A stretch of 9,586 nt of DNA from Candidatus Bathyarchaeota archaeon (GTDB lineage: Archaea; Thermoproteota; Bathyarchaeia; 40CM-2-53-6; RBG-13-38-9). This document shows, piece after piece, positions 1-6,199 of this stretch. How positions within the stretch are numbered: position 1 is the first letter of the stretch; each line of letters starts with the position of its first letter. The notes under the pieces were generated by a model. It made no database searches. It was not told the origin of the DNA and saw only the letters and a list, made by a program, of their open reading frames with translations. A program made the position numbers and the translations under genes. The stretch lies in NCBI GenBank assembly GCA_026015225.1, contig JAOZGV010000056.1:1-9586 (forward strand), read 5' to 3'.

Positions 1-80
1 AATTAATCGTAATTATTGCAATGAGCAATATAATGAATATTTTTTTCTTCAACTTGAATTATCACTTCTAGAATAAACTG

Positions 81-97
81 AAAGTATTATATAAATA
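81..97 (+). promoter_or_regulatory. Archaeal promoter (BRE/TATA) of the ArsR-DUF4430-like regulator gene
   Basis: A TATA box, TTATATAAA at 87-95, is preceded by an A-rich stretch (GAAAG, 80-84) that could serve as the BRE. The expected transcription start about 25 bases downstream falls near 115-118, giving a leader of about 30 bases. A Shine-Dalgarno-like GGGG (135-138) then precedes the ATG at 147. The spacing is right for an archaeal promoter; the transcription start is inferred. Confidence 0.65.
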
Positions 98-100
98 AGT

Positions 101-132
101 TAGGTAACATTTATTATCCAAATAGATAACAT
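101..132. repeat. Direct repeat, candidate operator between TATA box and start codon
   Basis: Two copies of a 10-base element, TAGGTAACAT (101-110) and TAGATAACAT (123-132), match at 9 of 10 positions. They lie 22 bases apart start to start, which is two helical turns. A perfect inverted repeat TTATC-N6-GATAA (114-129) overlaps the second copy. The block spans the predicted transcription start of the regulator gene, where repressor sites of archaeal regulators usually lie, so autoregulation is a reasonable inference. No binding evidence exists in the sequence itself. Confidence 0.45.
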
Positions 133-146
133 AAGGGGAACAATGA

Positions 147-638
147 ATGTTTAGAGCATTAGGTAGCCAAACTCGTTTGGATATGTTGAAAATACTGATA
201 AAAGATGAAATGCACATCTCAGCTTTAGCTAAAAAGTTGGGGATATCCGTTCCTGTTGCCTCAAAACATGTCAAAATATTAGAGAAAGCAGGCCTAGTCG
301 CAAGGAAAGAATATGGAAGAAGCCATGTTTTAAAGGTTAAAATCGAAAAAATTTATGATCTGCTTAATGTTTTTACTGATGTTACTTCAGTTGAGTTGCC
401 TAAGGGGAATAGTGCGCTGGAAGCTCTTAAATTAACAAGCGCAATAAGTACAAAAAGAATCAATGACAAAGAATTGTTAATATCAATAGATGGAAAAGAA
501 GGATATTATTTATATGAGGTAAACGATAGAACCGCTACGGTTTCTATGGATCATTACAAACTCATGAACAATTCTGAATTAAAGTTAAAAAAATTAATTC
601 CGATAACTGAAAAAATTGTAAAAATTAAAATGCGGTAA
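147..638 (+). CDS. ArsR-type winged-helix regulator with a C-terminal DUF4430-like domain
   Basis: A 163-residue protein. Residues 1-70 form an ArsR-type winged helix: FRALGSQTRLDMLKIL is the typical helix after the N-terminus, residues 23-32 are HTH helix 2, VPVASKHVKILEKAGL (35-50) is the recognition helix region, and VARKEYGRSHVLKV the wing. Residues 87-150 do not belong to the HTH family. They carry ALEALK (90-95), ISIDG (112-116), YYLYEVN (120-126) and MDHYKL (134-139), in the order and spacing of the DUF4430/transcobalamin C-terminal-like beta-rich domain. That assignment is from memory of the pattern, not a search. The protein has no cysteine, so thiol-based metal sensing of the classic ArsR kind is ruled out. 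The start is fixed by an in-frame TGA at 144-146 directly before the ATG, which makes the N-terminus short for the family. No signal peptide or membrane segment is visible, so it should be a cytoplasmic DNA-binding protein. Target unknown. Confidence 0.88.
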   Translation: MFRALGSQTRLDMLKILIKDEMHISALAKKLGISVPVASKHVKILEKAGLVARKEYGRSHVLKVKIEKIYDLLNVFTDVTSVELPKGNSALEALKLTSAISTKRINDKELLISIDGKEGYYLYEVNDRTATVSMDHYKLMNNSELKLKKLIPITEKIVKIKMR

Positions 639-670
639 TAAGTTCGTAATGCGATCTTAATTTACAGTAT

Positions 671-706
671 ATTGAAAAAATTTGAATTGGTTTTTTATAT
701 TTTATT
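671..706. terminator. Bidirectional poly-T terminator between the regulator and zinc-ribbon genes
   Basis: T6 at 691-696 followed by TTTT at 700-703 would end the rightward transcript. A6 at 675-680 reads as T6 on the minus strand and would end the leftward transcript. The A6 and T6 runs can pair as a weak stem around a 10-base loop. Archaeal termination depends mainly on T-runs in the non-template strand, so the placement between two convergent stop codons is convincing. Confidence 0.6.
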
Positions 707-914
707 CTTCAGGGCAATATCTTTCTCTAAAATTGAATGATTTAGTGGTCGATTTGTTTATTTTTGTTGTATACACGCATACAAGGCAAATATAGCCCTC
801 TGGCAACACTGCATTATAAGGTTGCATTTTATTGCCACATTTTGGGCATTTAGGTTTGATTAATTTTCTTTTCACGGAAATCACGCATCTATCTATGTTG
901 ATGCGCGGCAACAA
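702..914 (-). CDS. Small zinc-ribbon protein, hypothetical
   Basis: A protein of up to 70 residues with two CxxC knuckles, CPKC (23-26) and CLVC (43-46), 16 residues apart, which is the arrangement of a zinc ribbon. Two more cysteines (10 and 67) lie near the ends. The longest reading starts at TTG 914 with no Shine-Dalgarno sequence. A GTG start at 875, giving 57 residues (VKRKLIKPKCPKC...), is preceded at 6 bases by GTGAT, which matches the archaeal anti-Shine-Dalgarno sequence, so the shorter form is quite possible. Basic residues surround the first knuckle, as in nucleic-acid-binding ribbons, but no function can be named. It converges on the ArsR-type gene and ends at the shared T-run terminator. 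I regard it as probably real because the paired CxxC pattern is unlikely by chance. Confidence 0.55.
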   Translation of the reverse strand: MLPRINIDRCVISVKRKLIKPKCPKCGNKMQPYNAVLPEGYICLVCVYTTKINKSTTKSFNFRERYCPEE

Positions 915-1169
915 ATTATTTATTAAAACAATTCGAAAATGAATTGCGTCATTTAAAATAAATTTACTCCTAAACCAAATAATTTGTTTAATAAAATTTT
1001 AACTTATCGATTATTTCTTAGTCTCATAATTAGAGTTAATAATAAAATTATGTGTATAACAACTCTTATTTTAAATCTAACTTAAAACGCATCGCGAGAA
1101 TTAATATAACTTTTATCAATATCTGAGCATGAATTATTTGTTCAGTTTTTAATTAAAAATGGGCTCGCG

Positions 1170-1177
1170 TTTATATT
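1170..1177 (+). promoter_or_regulatory. Candidate TATA box of the GINS-mcm-hel308 cluster
   Basis: TTTATATT fits the archaeal TATA consensus. Transcription would start near 1198-1202, giving a leader of about 70 bases before the Shine-Dalgarno-linked start region. The upstream bases (GGGCTCGCG) are a poor BRE, and AT-rich alternatives such as 1236-1249 exist, so this is tentative. Confidence 0.3.
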
Positions 1178-1260
1178 GAGTACATCTATTAATATCATAC
1201 GGGTTTGTTAAAAGGCCTTGAAATTATGAGATTAACTTATTTTTAATTTAGGCGCCTCAA

Positions 1261-1267
1261 AGGAGGT
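1261..1267 (+). promoter_or_regulatory. Very strong Shine-Dalgarno sequence ahead of the GINS frame
   Basis: AGGAGGT is the best ribosome binding site in the window. It is followed by TTG at 1271, 3 bases after its end, but that frame stops at 1295 after eight codons. In the GINS frame, the codon at the ideal distance is ACG at 1275. The ATG at 1332 is 64 bases away and has no Shine-Dalgarno sequence of its own. The site therefore implies that translation of GINS starts upstream of 1332. Confidence 0.7.
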
Positions 1268-1331
1268 ATTTTGGACGTCAAATTTAGACGATATTAATTT
1301 CGAATTTGAAAATGAATCAATTAAAGTTATT

Positions 1332-1820
1332 ATGATAAAAGATTCTCCTCAAATTAAATTAAATGAAGAATCCATAGGTCCCTTTAAAAGTGGACAAGAA
1401 ATCGAGCTAGCATATTGGATGGCCGAAGAGCTTGTTAACTCGGGCCTTGCAAAATTTCGAGAACAAGATTTGCTAGATATAACCAAACTTACAAAGATAC
1501 ATTGGAAAGAAACTATTCCCGCCTCAAGACAAATTCCGCGCTTGCAAAAAAATTTTTATTTCATTTTGAAAAGCTTTCTTAAAGAAGTGAGCGAAGAAAG
1601 TAAAAAAGATACTTCAAAAATAATGTTATACGAGAGAGCTCTTGCTTTATCACGAGATATCATTAATTGTAGAGTTAGAAAAATAATCTCTATAGCAGCA
1701 ACGTCAACAAATTCTAGGGATATGATCGAAAATATGGCAGTAGAAGAAATAGCTCTGCATAACAAGTTGAACTCAATTATTAACGAATGGAAAGATAATA
1801 TATTAAAAACAGAGGATTAA
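1332..1820 (+). CDS. gins23: GINS complex subunit, Gins23-like (start uncertain, likely further upstream)
   Basis: GINS holds MCM and the RecJ/Cdc45-like protein together in the archaeal CMG replicative helicase. From ATG 1332 the protein has 162 residues: a small B-domain (IKLNEESIGPFKSGQEIELAYWMAEELV, about 8-35), then the alpha-helical A-domain (about 40-160). B before A is the order of the Psf2/Psf3-like archaeal Gins23; Gins51 has the reverse. The gene sits 3 bases before mcm, an arrangement known from Sulfolobus, which supports the call. The frame stays open upstream to 1236, and codons 1275-1331 would add 19 residues ending in FEFENESIKVI, which looks like the missing first beta strand of the B-domain. 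No ATG, GTG or TTG exists in that extension, so the true start is a rare codon (ACG 1275 or ATT 1293), a frameshift from TTG 1271, or a sequencing indel. ATG 1332 is kept here as the first standard start. Confidence 0.82.
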   Translation: MIKDSPQIKLNEESIGPFKSGQEIELAYWMAEELVNSGLAKFREQDLLDITKLTKIHWKETIPASRQIPRLQKNFYFILKSFLKEVSEESKKDTSKIMLYERALALSRDIINCRVRKIISIAATSTNSRDMIENMAVEEIALHNKLNSIINEWKDNILKTED

Positions 1821-1823
1821 TGT

Positions 1824-3866
1824 TTGACTACTTTAATAACCGTCGAAGAAAAAATTCAGGATTTTCTTAGGGCCGTCAAAACAGAAACTGGCGAGTATAA
1901 ATACAGAAAAAAATTAGCTAAAATAGCTCTTAAAAGTGAAAAATCATTAATCGTAGATTTTGATGATATACTTGCTATCGATTCAGAATTGGCAAAACAA
2001 CTTATTGAAAATCCTGATGAAGTTTTGGACTATGCAAGCAGAGCAACATGGGCTCAAATGAAGATCGAAGATCCTGAATATGCCGAGCAAGTTGATAAAA
2101 TAATTTTTAGAGTAAGGAAGCTTCCAGAAAAAATCTCTTTACGTACTATAGGAGAAGAGCACTTAGCTAAACTAGTTATGCTTGATGGAATTGTTGTAAG
2201 GGCTACTACTGTTAAACCTTTGATTATTAAGGCTGCTTTTAGATGTAGAAAATGCGAGGCTAATATTTCCATTGAACAAGACGGTTTGGTTATGAGAGGT
2301 CCTGGGATTTGTTCACAATGTAAGGGTAAATCTTTTGATTTAATTGAAAGGGATTCGACCTTTATTAATTCTCAAGAGGTTAGGTTACAAGAGAAACCAG
2401 AAGATTTACCTCCAGGTCAATTACCAAGATCTATTGATTTAAAACTTACTGAAGATTTGGTAGATATTGCGAGACCTGGTGATAGAATTTCTACGGTCGG
2501 TATAACCAGATTACAAATAGATACGTTGACAGGAGGAGTCAAGTCTAGAACCTTTACTATCTACCTTGAAGCGAATCAAATTGATATCATAGGGAAAGAA
2601 GCGGAAGTCATCGAAATAACTCCAGAAGAAGAGCAAGAAATTGTCGAACTATCTAAAGATCCTTGGATACATAGAAAATTATTAACCTCAATAGCACCCT
2701 CCATACATGGCTATGAAGATTTGAAGGAATCTATTTTATATCTATTGTTTGGAGGAATTTCTAAACATCTACCCGATGGCGTTACCATACGAGGTGATAT
2801 TAATATTCTTTTGGTAGGAGATCCTGGTACAGCAAAAAGTCAATTGTTACAATATGTTACGAGGGTAGCTCCGAGAGGGCTATATACTAGTGGAAGAGGT
2901 TCAACTGCAGCTGGTTTAACGGCAGCGGTGGTAAGAGAGAAAGCTGGTGGCATGTCTTTAGAAGCTGGAGCGCTTGTACTTGCTGATAAAGGAGTATGTT
3001 CTATTGATGAAATAGATAAGATGAAACCAGAAGATCGAGTAGCAATGCATGAAGCAATGGAACAACAGACTGTAAGCATAGCAAAAGGCGGAATTGTTGC
3101 AACACTCAATGCTAGAAGCGCAATTCTAGCAGCTGCAAATCCCGCTTTGGGGCGATATGATCCATATAGAAATATTAATGATAATATTAACTTACCAATT
3201 ACTATTTTATCTAGATTTGATCTCTTATTCGTTATGAGGGATATACCTGAATCAGAAGCAGATGATAGAATGTCTGAACATATTCTAAAATTGCATAAGT
3301 TTAGAAGCTCTCCAGAAGAACCTCCATTATCGCCTGAGATCTTACGTAAATATATAAGTTATTCTAAGAGAATTGATCCAGTTCTAACCGATGAAGCAAT
3401 AAGAGATTTGAGGGACTTTTACTTAAAAATGAGGTCGAGTTCTGAATCAGCTGAATCGCCTGTTGCAATTACCCCCCGACAACTTGAGGCACTTGTAAGG
3501 CTATCAGAAGCTAGAGCTAGGAATTTTCTTAGAAATAAAGTAACTTCTGAGGATGCATTGGCAATAATAAGACTTATGAAAATATCTCTTCAAGACGTTG
3601 GAATAGATACAAGCACTGGGAAGATGGATATAGATGTTATAATGACTGGAAAACCGAAGAGTCTTAGAGATAAGATGCAGCTTGTAATAAGCATGGTTGC
3701 AAAAATTGAGAAAGAAACTGGAAATGTTGATGAAAGTACACTATATCAAGAATTGTCTAAAGCAGATATTGATGAAGAACAAGCAAAAGCTTTGGTCAGT
3801 AGATTGATGAGAGAAGGAATTCTGTACTCACCAAAACCTGGATTTATCAAAAGAACCGCAGTATAA
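1824..3866 (+). CDS. mcm: MCM replicative DNA helicase
   Basis: A full-length 680-residue archaeal MCM, the ATP-driven hexameric 3'-to-5' helicase that unwinds DNA at the fork. The N-terminal OB domain includes a zinc site C141/C144 and C163/C166. The N-terminal beta-hairpin lies near 232-247. The AAA+ core has Walker A GDPGTAKS (332-339), Walker B with D395-E396 in CSIDEIDKM, sensor 1 N439, arginine finger R464 in LSRFDL, and sensor 2 R552 in ITPRQ. The pre-sensor-1 hairpin is VSIAKGGIVATLNAR (417-431). A C-terminal winged helix occupies about 612-680. No key residue is missing. The start is TTG at 1824, 8 bases after GAGG (1812-1815); an overlapping ATG at 1820 is out of frame. It is cotranscribed with GINS, only 3 bases apart. 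Confidence 0.98.
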   Translation: MTTLITVEEKIQDFLRAVKTETGEYKYRKKLAKIALKSEKSLIVDFDDILAIDSELAKQLIENPDEVLDYASRATWAQMKIEDPEYAEQVDKIIFRVRKLPEKISLRTIGEEHLAKLVMLDGIVVRATTVKPLIIKAAFRCRKCEANISIEQDGLVMRGPGICSQCKGKSFDLIERDSTFINSQEVRLQEKPEDLPPGQLPRSIDLKLTEDLVDIARPGDRISTVGITRLQIDTLTGGVKSRTFTIYLEANQIDIIGKEAEVIEITPEEEQEIVELSKDPWIHRKLLTSIAPSIHGYEDLKESILYLLFGGISKHLPDGVTIRGDINILLVGDPGTAKSQLLQYVTRVAPRGLYTSGRGSTAAGLTAAVVREKAGGMSLEAGALVLADKGVCSIDEIDKMKPEDRVAMHEAMEQQTVSIAKGGIVATLNARSAILAAANPALGRYDPYRNINDNINLPITILSRFDLLFVMRDIPESEADDRMSEHILKLHKFRSSPEEPPLSPEILRKYISYSKRIDPVLTDEAIRDLRDFYLKMRSSSESAESPVAITPRQLEALVRLSEARARNFLRNKVTSEDALAIIRLMKISLQDVGIDTSTGKMDIDVIMTGKPKSLRDKMQLVISMVAKIEKETGNVDESTLYQELSKADIDEEQAKALVSRLMREGILYSPKPGFIKRTAV

Positions 3867-3880
3867 TTGTTATAATTTTT

Positions 3881-6184
3881 TTGAAGTCGAATTATCGTAA
3901 AATTAATGACATCAAAACGTTGAGTATTTTGAAAATAGACTGTCTACCGATATCTGAGGAAATTAAAAGAATAATAAAAAATAATGGATTTTCATCCCTC
4001 TTTCCTCCTCAAATAGAATCAATGAAAGTTGGTGTACTTGAAGGAAAAAATTTAGTTCTAGCAAGTCCTACTGCCAGTGGTAAGACTCTAGTAGCTGAAT
4101 TGTGCATTTTAAAAAAAATAATTGAAAAAGGCGGTACTGCAGTTTATTTAACTCCATTAAAAGCGCTTGCTAGTGAAAAATATTTTGACTTGAAAAAATA
4201 TGCAGGTCTAAAGGGAATAGAGGGAAAAATAAAGATTGCTATATCAACAGGTGATTATGATAGTTCCGATGAGTGGTTAGGTAAATACAATATAATAGTC
4301 TGTACAAACGAAAAAGTGGATAGCCTTCTTCGTCATGAAGCCAGATGGATTCAAAATTTAAAAGTTATAGTAGTAGATGAAGCTCATTTACTGATAGATC
4401 CGGAAAGAGGCCCAACATTAGAGATAGCTTTAACGAAATTAAAAATACTCAATCCAAAGGCACAAATTCTTCTCTTAAGCGCAACAATACAGAATGCAGA
4501 AGAAATTGCAGAGTGGATTGATGCCTCTCATGTAACAATGGATTGGCGTCCAGTTCCTCTAAAAGAAGGTGTATACTATGATTGTAAAATTGATTTTAAG
4601 GACAACTCTTCAAAAAGAATAGACGAAAAATACGTAGATCCAATTCTCGACATATCGATGGATGCCATATGTAAGGGGGGTCAAGTCTTAGTATTTACTG
4701 AGACAAGGAAATCGGCAGTAGTAAATGGAAAAAAATTCGCAACAACAATTGCGTCTATATTACCAAAAAGAGAAAAACTTGCATTATCGATTATTTCAAA
4801 ACAGATTTTGTCTTCAGGTGAGAAAACAAAATTAAGTGAGGAATTAGCCAGCCAAATTAAGAGAGGGGCATCATTTCACCATGCAGGTTTACCAATTCAA
4901 CATCGGAGAATAATCGAAAAATCTTTCAAGGAAGGAAAAATAAAAATTTTAGCAGCCACTCCGACTTTAGCATTAGGAGTAAACTTGCCAGCAAGGCTTG
5001 TTTTGATAAGCAGTTATGAGCGATACGTTCCTGGCTATGGCAGGTATCCGATATCTGTATTAGAATATAAACAATTTTCAGGTAGGGCAGGAAGACCGAA
5101 ATATGATGATATTGGAGAATCAATCCTTATTGCAAAATCAGATCGAGAAAAAAATGATTTATTTGAAAATTATGTAAACGCAAACTCAGAAAAGATAGAG
5201 TCAAAATTAGCAATTGAAAAAGTTCTAAGGCCACACGTCCTTTCGTTGGTAGCTTCCAAATTCATCGATAGTATTGAAGAACTATTTAATTTCTTCAGTA
5301 AGACATTTTATGCCCATCAATATGATTCTAATATCATACGGCCAAAAATAGAAAAAATTTTAAGATTTCTATGCGAGGAAGATATGATTGAAATATTTGA
5401 AAATTTTATTGATGCAACTAAATTTGGTCAGAGAGTATCAGAACTTTATATAGATCCCCTATCTGCAGTAATAATTCGTAATGCTCTTTTTGATAGAGCT
5501 AGAAAGCTTACAGATCTTAGTTTTCTTCATCTGATTTCACACACTCCAGATGTCACTCCAAAACTATATACGCGAATTAAAGAGGAAAAAGAATTGAACA
5601 TCTTTGCTGAGAGCCATATAGACGAATTTATGATAGAATTACCAGATCAAATTATTGAGTTTGAAAACTATCATTTCTCGTATAGCGAGTTTTTATCTGA
5701 ATTGAAAAGTGCATGTGTTCTTATCGATTGGATCAATGAAAGAAGCGAAGATGAAATTCTAAAAAAACACAATGTAGAACCGGGAGATTTATTGAGATTG
5801 GTTCAGACAAGTGAATGGCTTCTATATGCTATGCACGAACTTGCAAAATTGTATAGACAACAAAATTTGCTAAAAAAACTATCTGAATTAAGAATTAGAG
5901 TAAAAAATGGAATTAAATCAGAACTATTATCTCTAATCCAACTCGAAGGAGTTGGAAGGATGAGGGCAAGGTCTCTTTTCAACTCAGGTTATAAAAATAT
6001 TAATGAACTAAAAAACGCAAAAATTTCCTCTCTTGCAACAATTCCTCTTATAGGGATTGCTACTGCAAGAAATATAAAAGAACAAATTGGAGGTGCAATT
6101 GACGAATCTGAATTGAAAATGATTAAAGAAGAAAATGTTAGTAGCGAAAATGAGCAACGTTTGATAACGGAATATAAAGAATAA
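3881..6184 (+). CDS. hel308: Hel308-type ATP-dependent DNA helicase
   Basis: A superfamily 2, Ski2-like 3'-to-5' helicase that acts on forked and stalled replication substrates; 767 residues, normal for the family. Visible motifs: FPPQ Q-motif (41-44), motif I ASPTASGKT (61-69), motif II DEAH (166-169), motif III SATI (200-203), motif IV-region FHHAGL (332-337), motif V ATPTLALGVNLPA (359-371), motif VI QFSGRAGRP (398-406). Then come the winged-helix and ratchet regions, and a C-terminal helix-hairpin-helix with the Hel308 RAR motif VGRMRARSL (691-699). It follows mcm by 14 bases. The TTG at 3881 lies in a T7 run without a Shine-Dalgarno sequence. TTG 3929 would give MKIDCLPISEEIKRI, which resembles the usual Hel308 N-terminus better. 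Either reading keeps all motifs. Linkage to GINS-mcm suggests shared transcription and a role in rescuing forks. Confidence 0.95.
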   Translation: MKSNYRKINDIKTLSILKIDCLPISEEIKRIIKNNGFSSLFPPQIESMKVGVLEGKNLVLASPTASGKTLVAELCILKKIIEKGGTAVYLTPLKALASEKYFDLKKYAGLKGIEGKIKIAISTGDYDSSDEWLGKYNIIVCTNEKVDSLLRHEARWIQNLKVIVVDEAHLLIDPERGPTLEIALTKLKILNPKAQILLLSATIQNAEEIAEWIDASHVTMDWRPVPLKEGVYYDCKIDFKDNSSKRIDEKYVDPILDISMDAICKGGQVLVFTETRKSAVVNGKKFATTIASILPKREKLALSIISKQILSSGEKTKLSEELASQIKRGASFHHAGLPIQHRRIIEKSFKEGKIKILAATPTLALGVNLPARLVLISSYERYVPGYGRYPISVLEYKQFSGRAGRPKYDDIGESILIAKSDREKNDLFENYVNANSEKIESKLAIEKVLRPHVLSLVASKFIDSIEELFNFFSKTFYAHQYDSNIIRPKIEKILRFLCEEDMIEIFENFIDATKFGQRVSELYIDPLSAVIIRNALFDRARKLTDLSFLHLISHTPDVTPKLYTRIKEEKELNIFAESHIDEFMIELPDQIIEFENYHFSYSEFLSELKSACVLIDWINERSEDEILKKHNVEPGDLLRLVQTSEWLLYAMHELAKLYRQQNLLKKLSELRIRVKNGIKSELLSLIQLEGVGRMRARSLFNSGYKNINELKNAKISSLATIPLIGIATARNIKEQIGGAIDESELKMIKEENVSSENEQRLITEYKE

Positions 6185-6199
6185 ATTGTTTTATTTTTT
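6176..6199. terminator. Inverted repeat across the hel308 and purB stop codons
   Basis: A 10-base stem with one G-T pair (6176-6185 with 6190-6199) and a TTGT loop spans both stop codons, which lie only 6 bases apart. Its right arm ends in T6 (6194-6199), suited to ending the rightward hel308 transcript. On the minus strand the corresponding stretch is T-rich (TTTATTCTTT) but has no long uninterrupted run. Convergent transcripts must therefore overlap slightly or stop here. Confidence 0.5.

Larger units (their letters stand above)
915..1331. other. Intergenic region, AT-rich, between divergent zinc-ribbon and GINS genes
   Basis: No reading frame longer than about a dozen codons from a start codon is supported here. 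Visible elements are: CAATTC-N6-GAATTG (929-946) and a 20-base near-palindrome (971-990, 8 of 10 positions pairing), both upstream of the leftward zinc-ribbon gene; complementary CGCGAG (1093-1098) and CTCGCG (1164-1169), the only GC-rich words in the stretch; a TATA candidate (1170-1177); two 8-base palindromes AAGGCCTT (1212-1219) and AGGCGCCT (1250-1257); and the strong Shine-Dalgarno sequence at 1261. From 1275 on, the sequence probably already codes for the GINS N-terminus. Confidence 0.6.

Noticed and set aside
68..274. A 68-codon minus-strand frame across the first promoter and HTH region
   Set aside because: It overlaps the promoter, operator candidate and the conserved HTH coding sequence; its translation has no recognisable pattern.
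1121..1133. Possible C/D box RNA around CTGAGCATGA
   Set aside because: No properly spaced C box (RTGATGA) and D box (CTGA) pair could be found in the surrounding 80 bases.
2840..3109. Minus-strand frame of 89 codons inside mcm
   Set aside because: Antisense shadow of the Walker A to Walker B region; composition (many Ser, Ala, Pro) is typical of reverse translation of conserved coding sequence.
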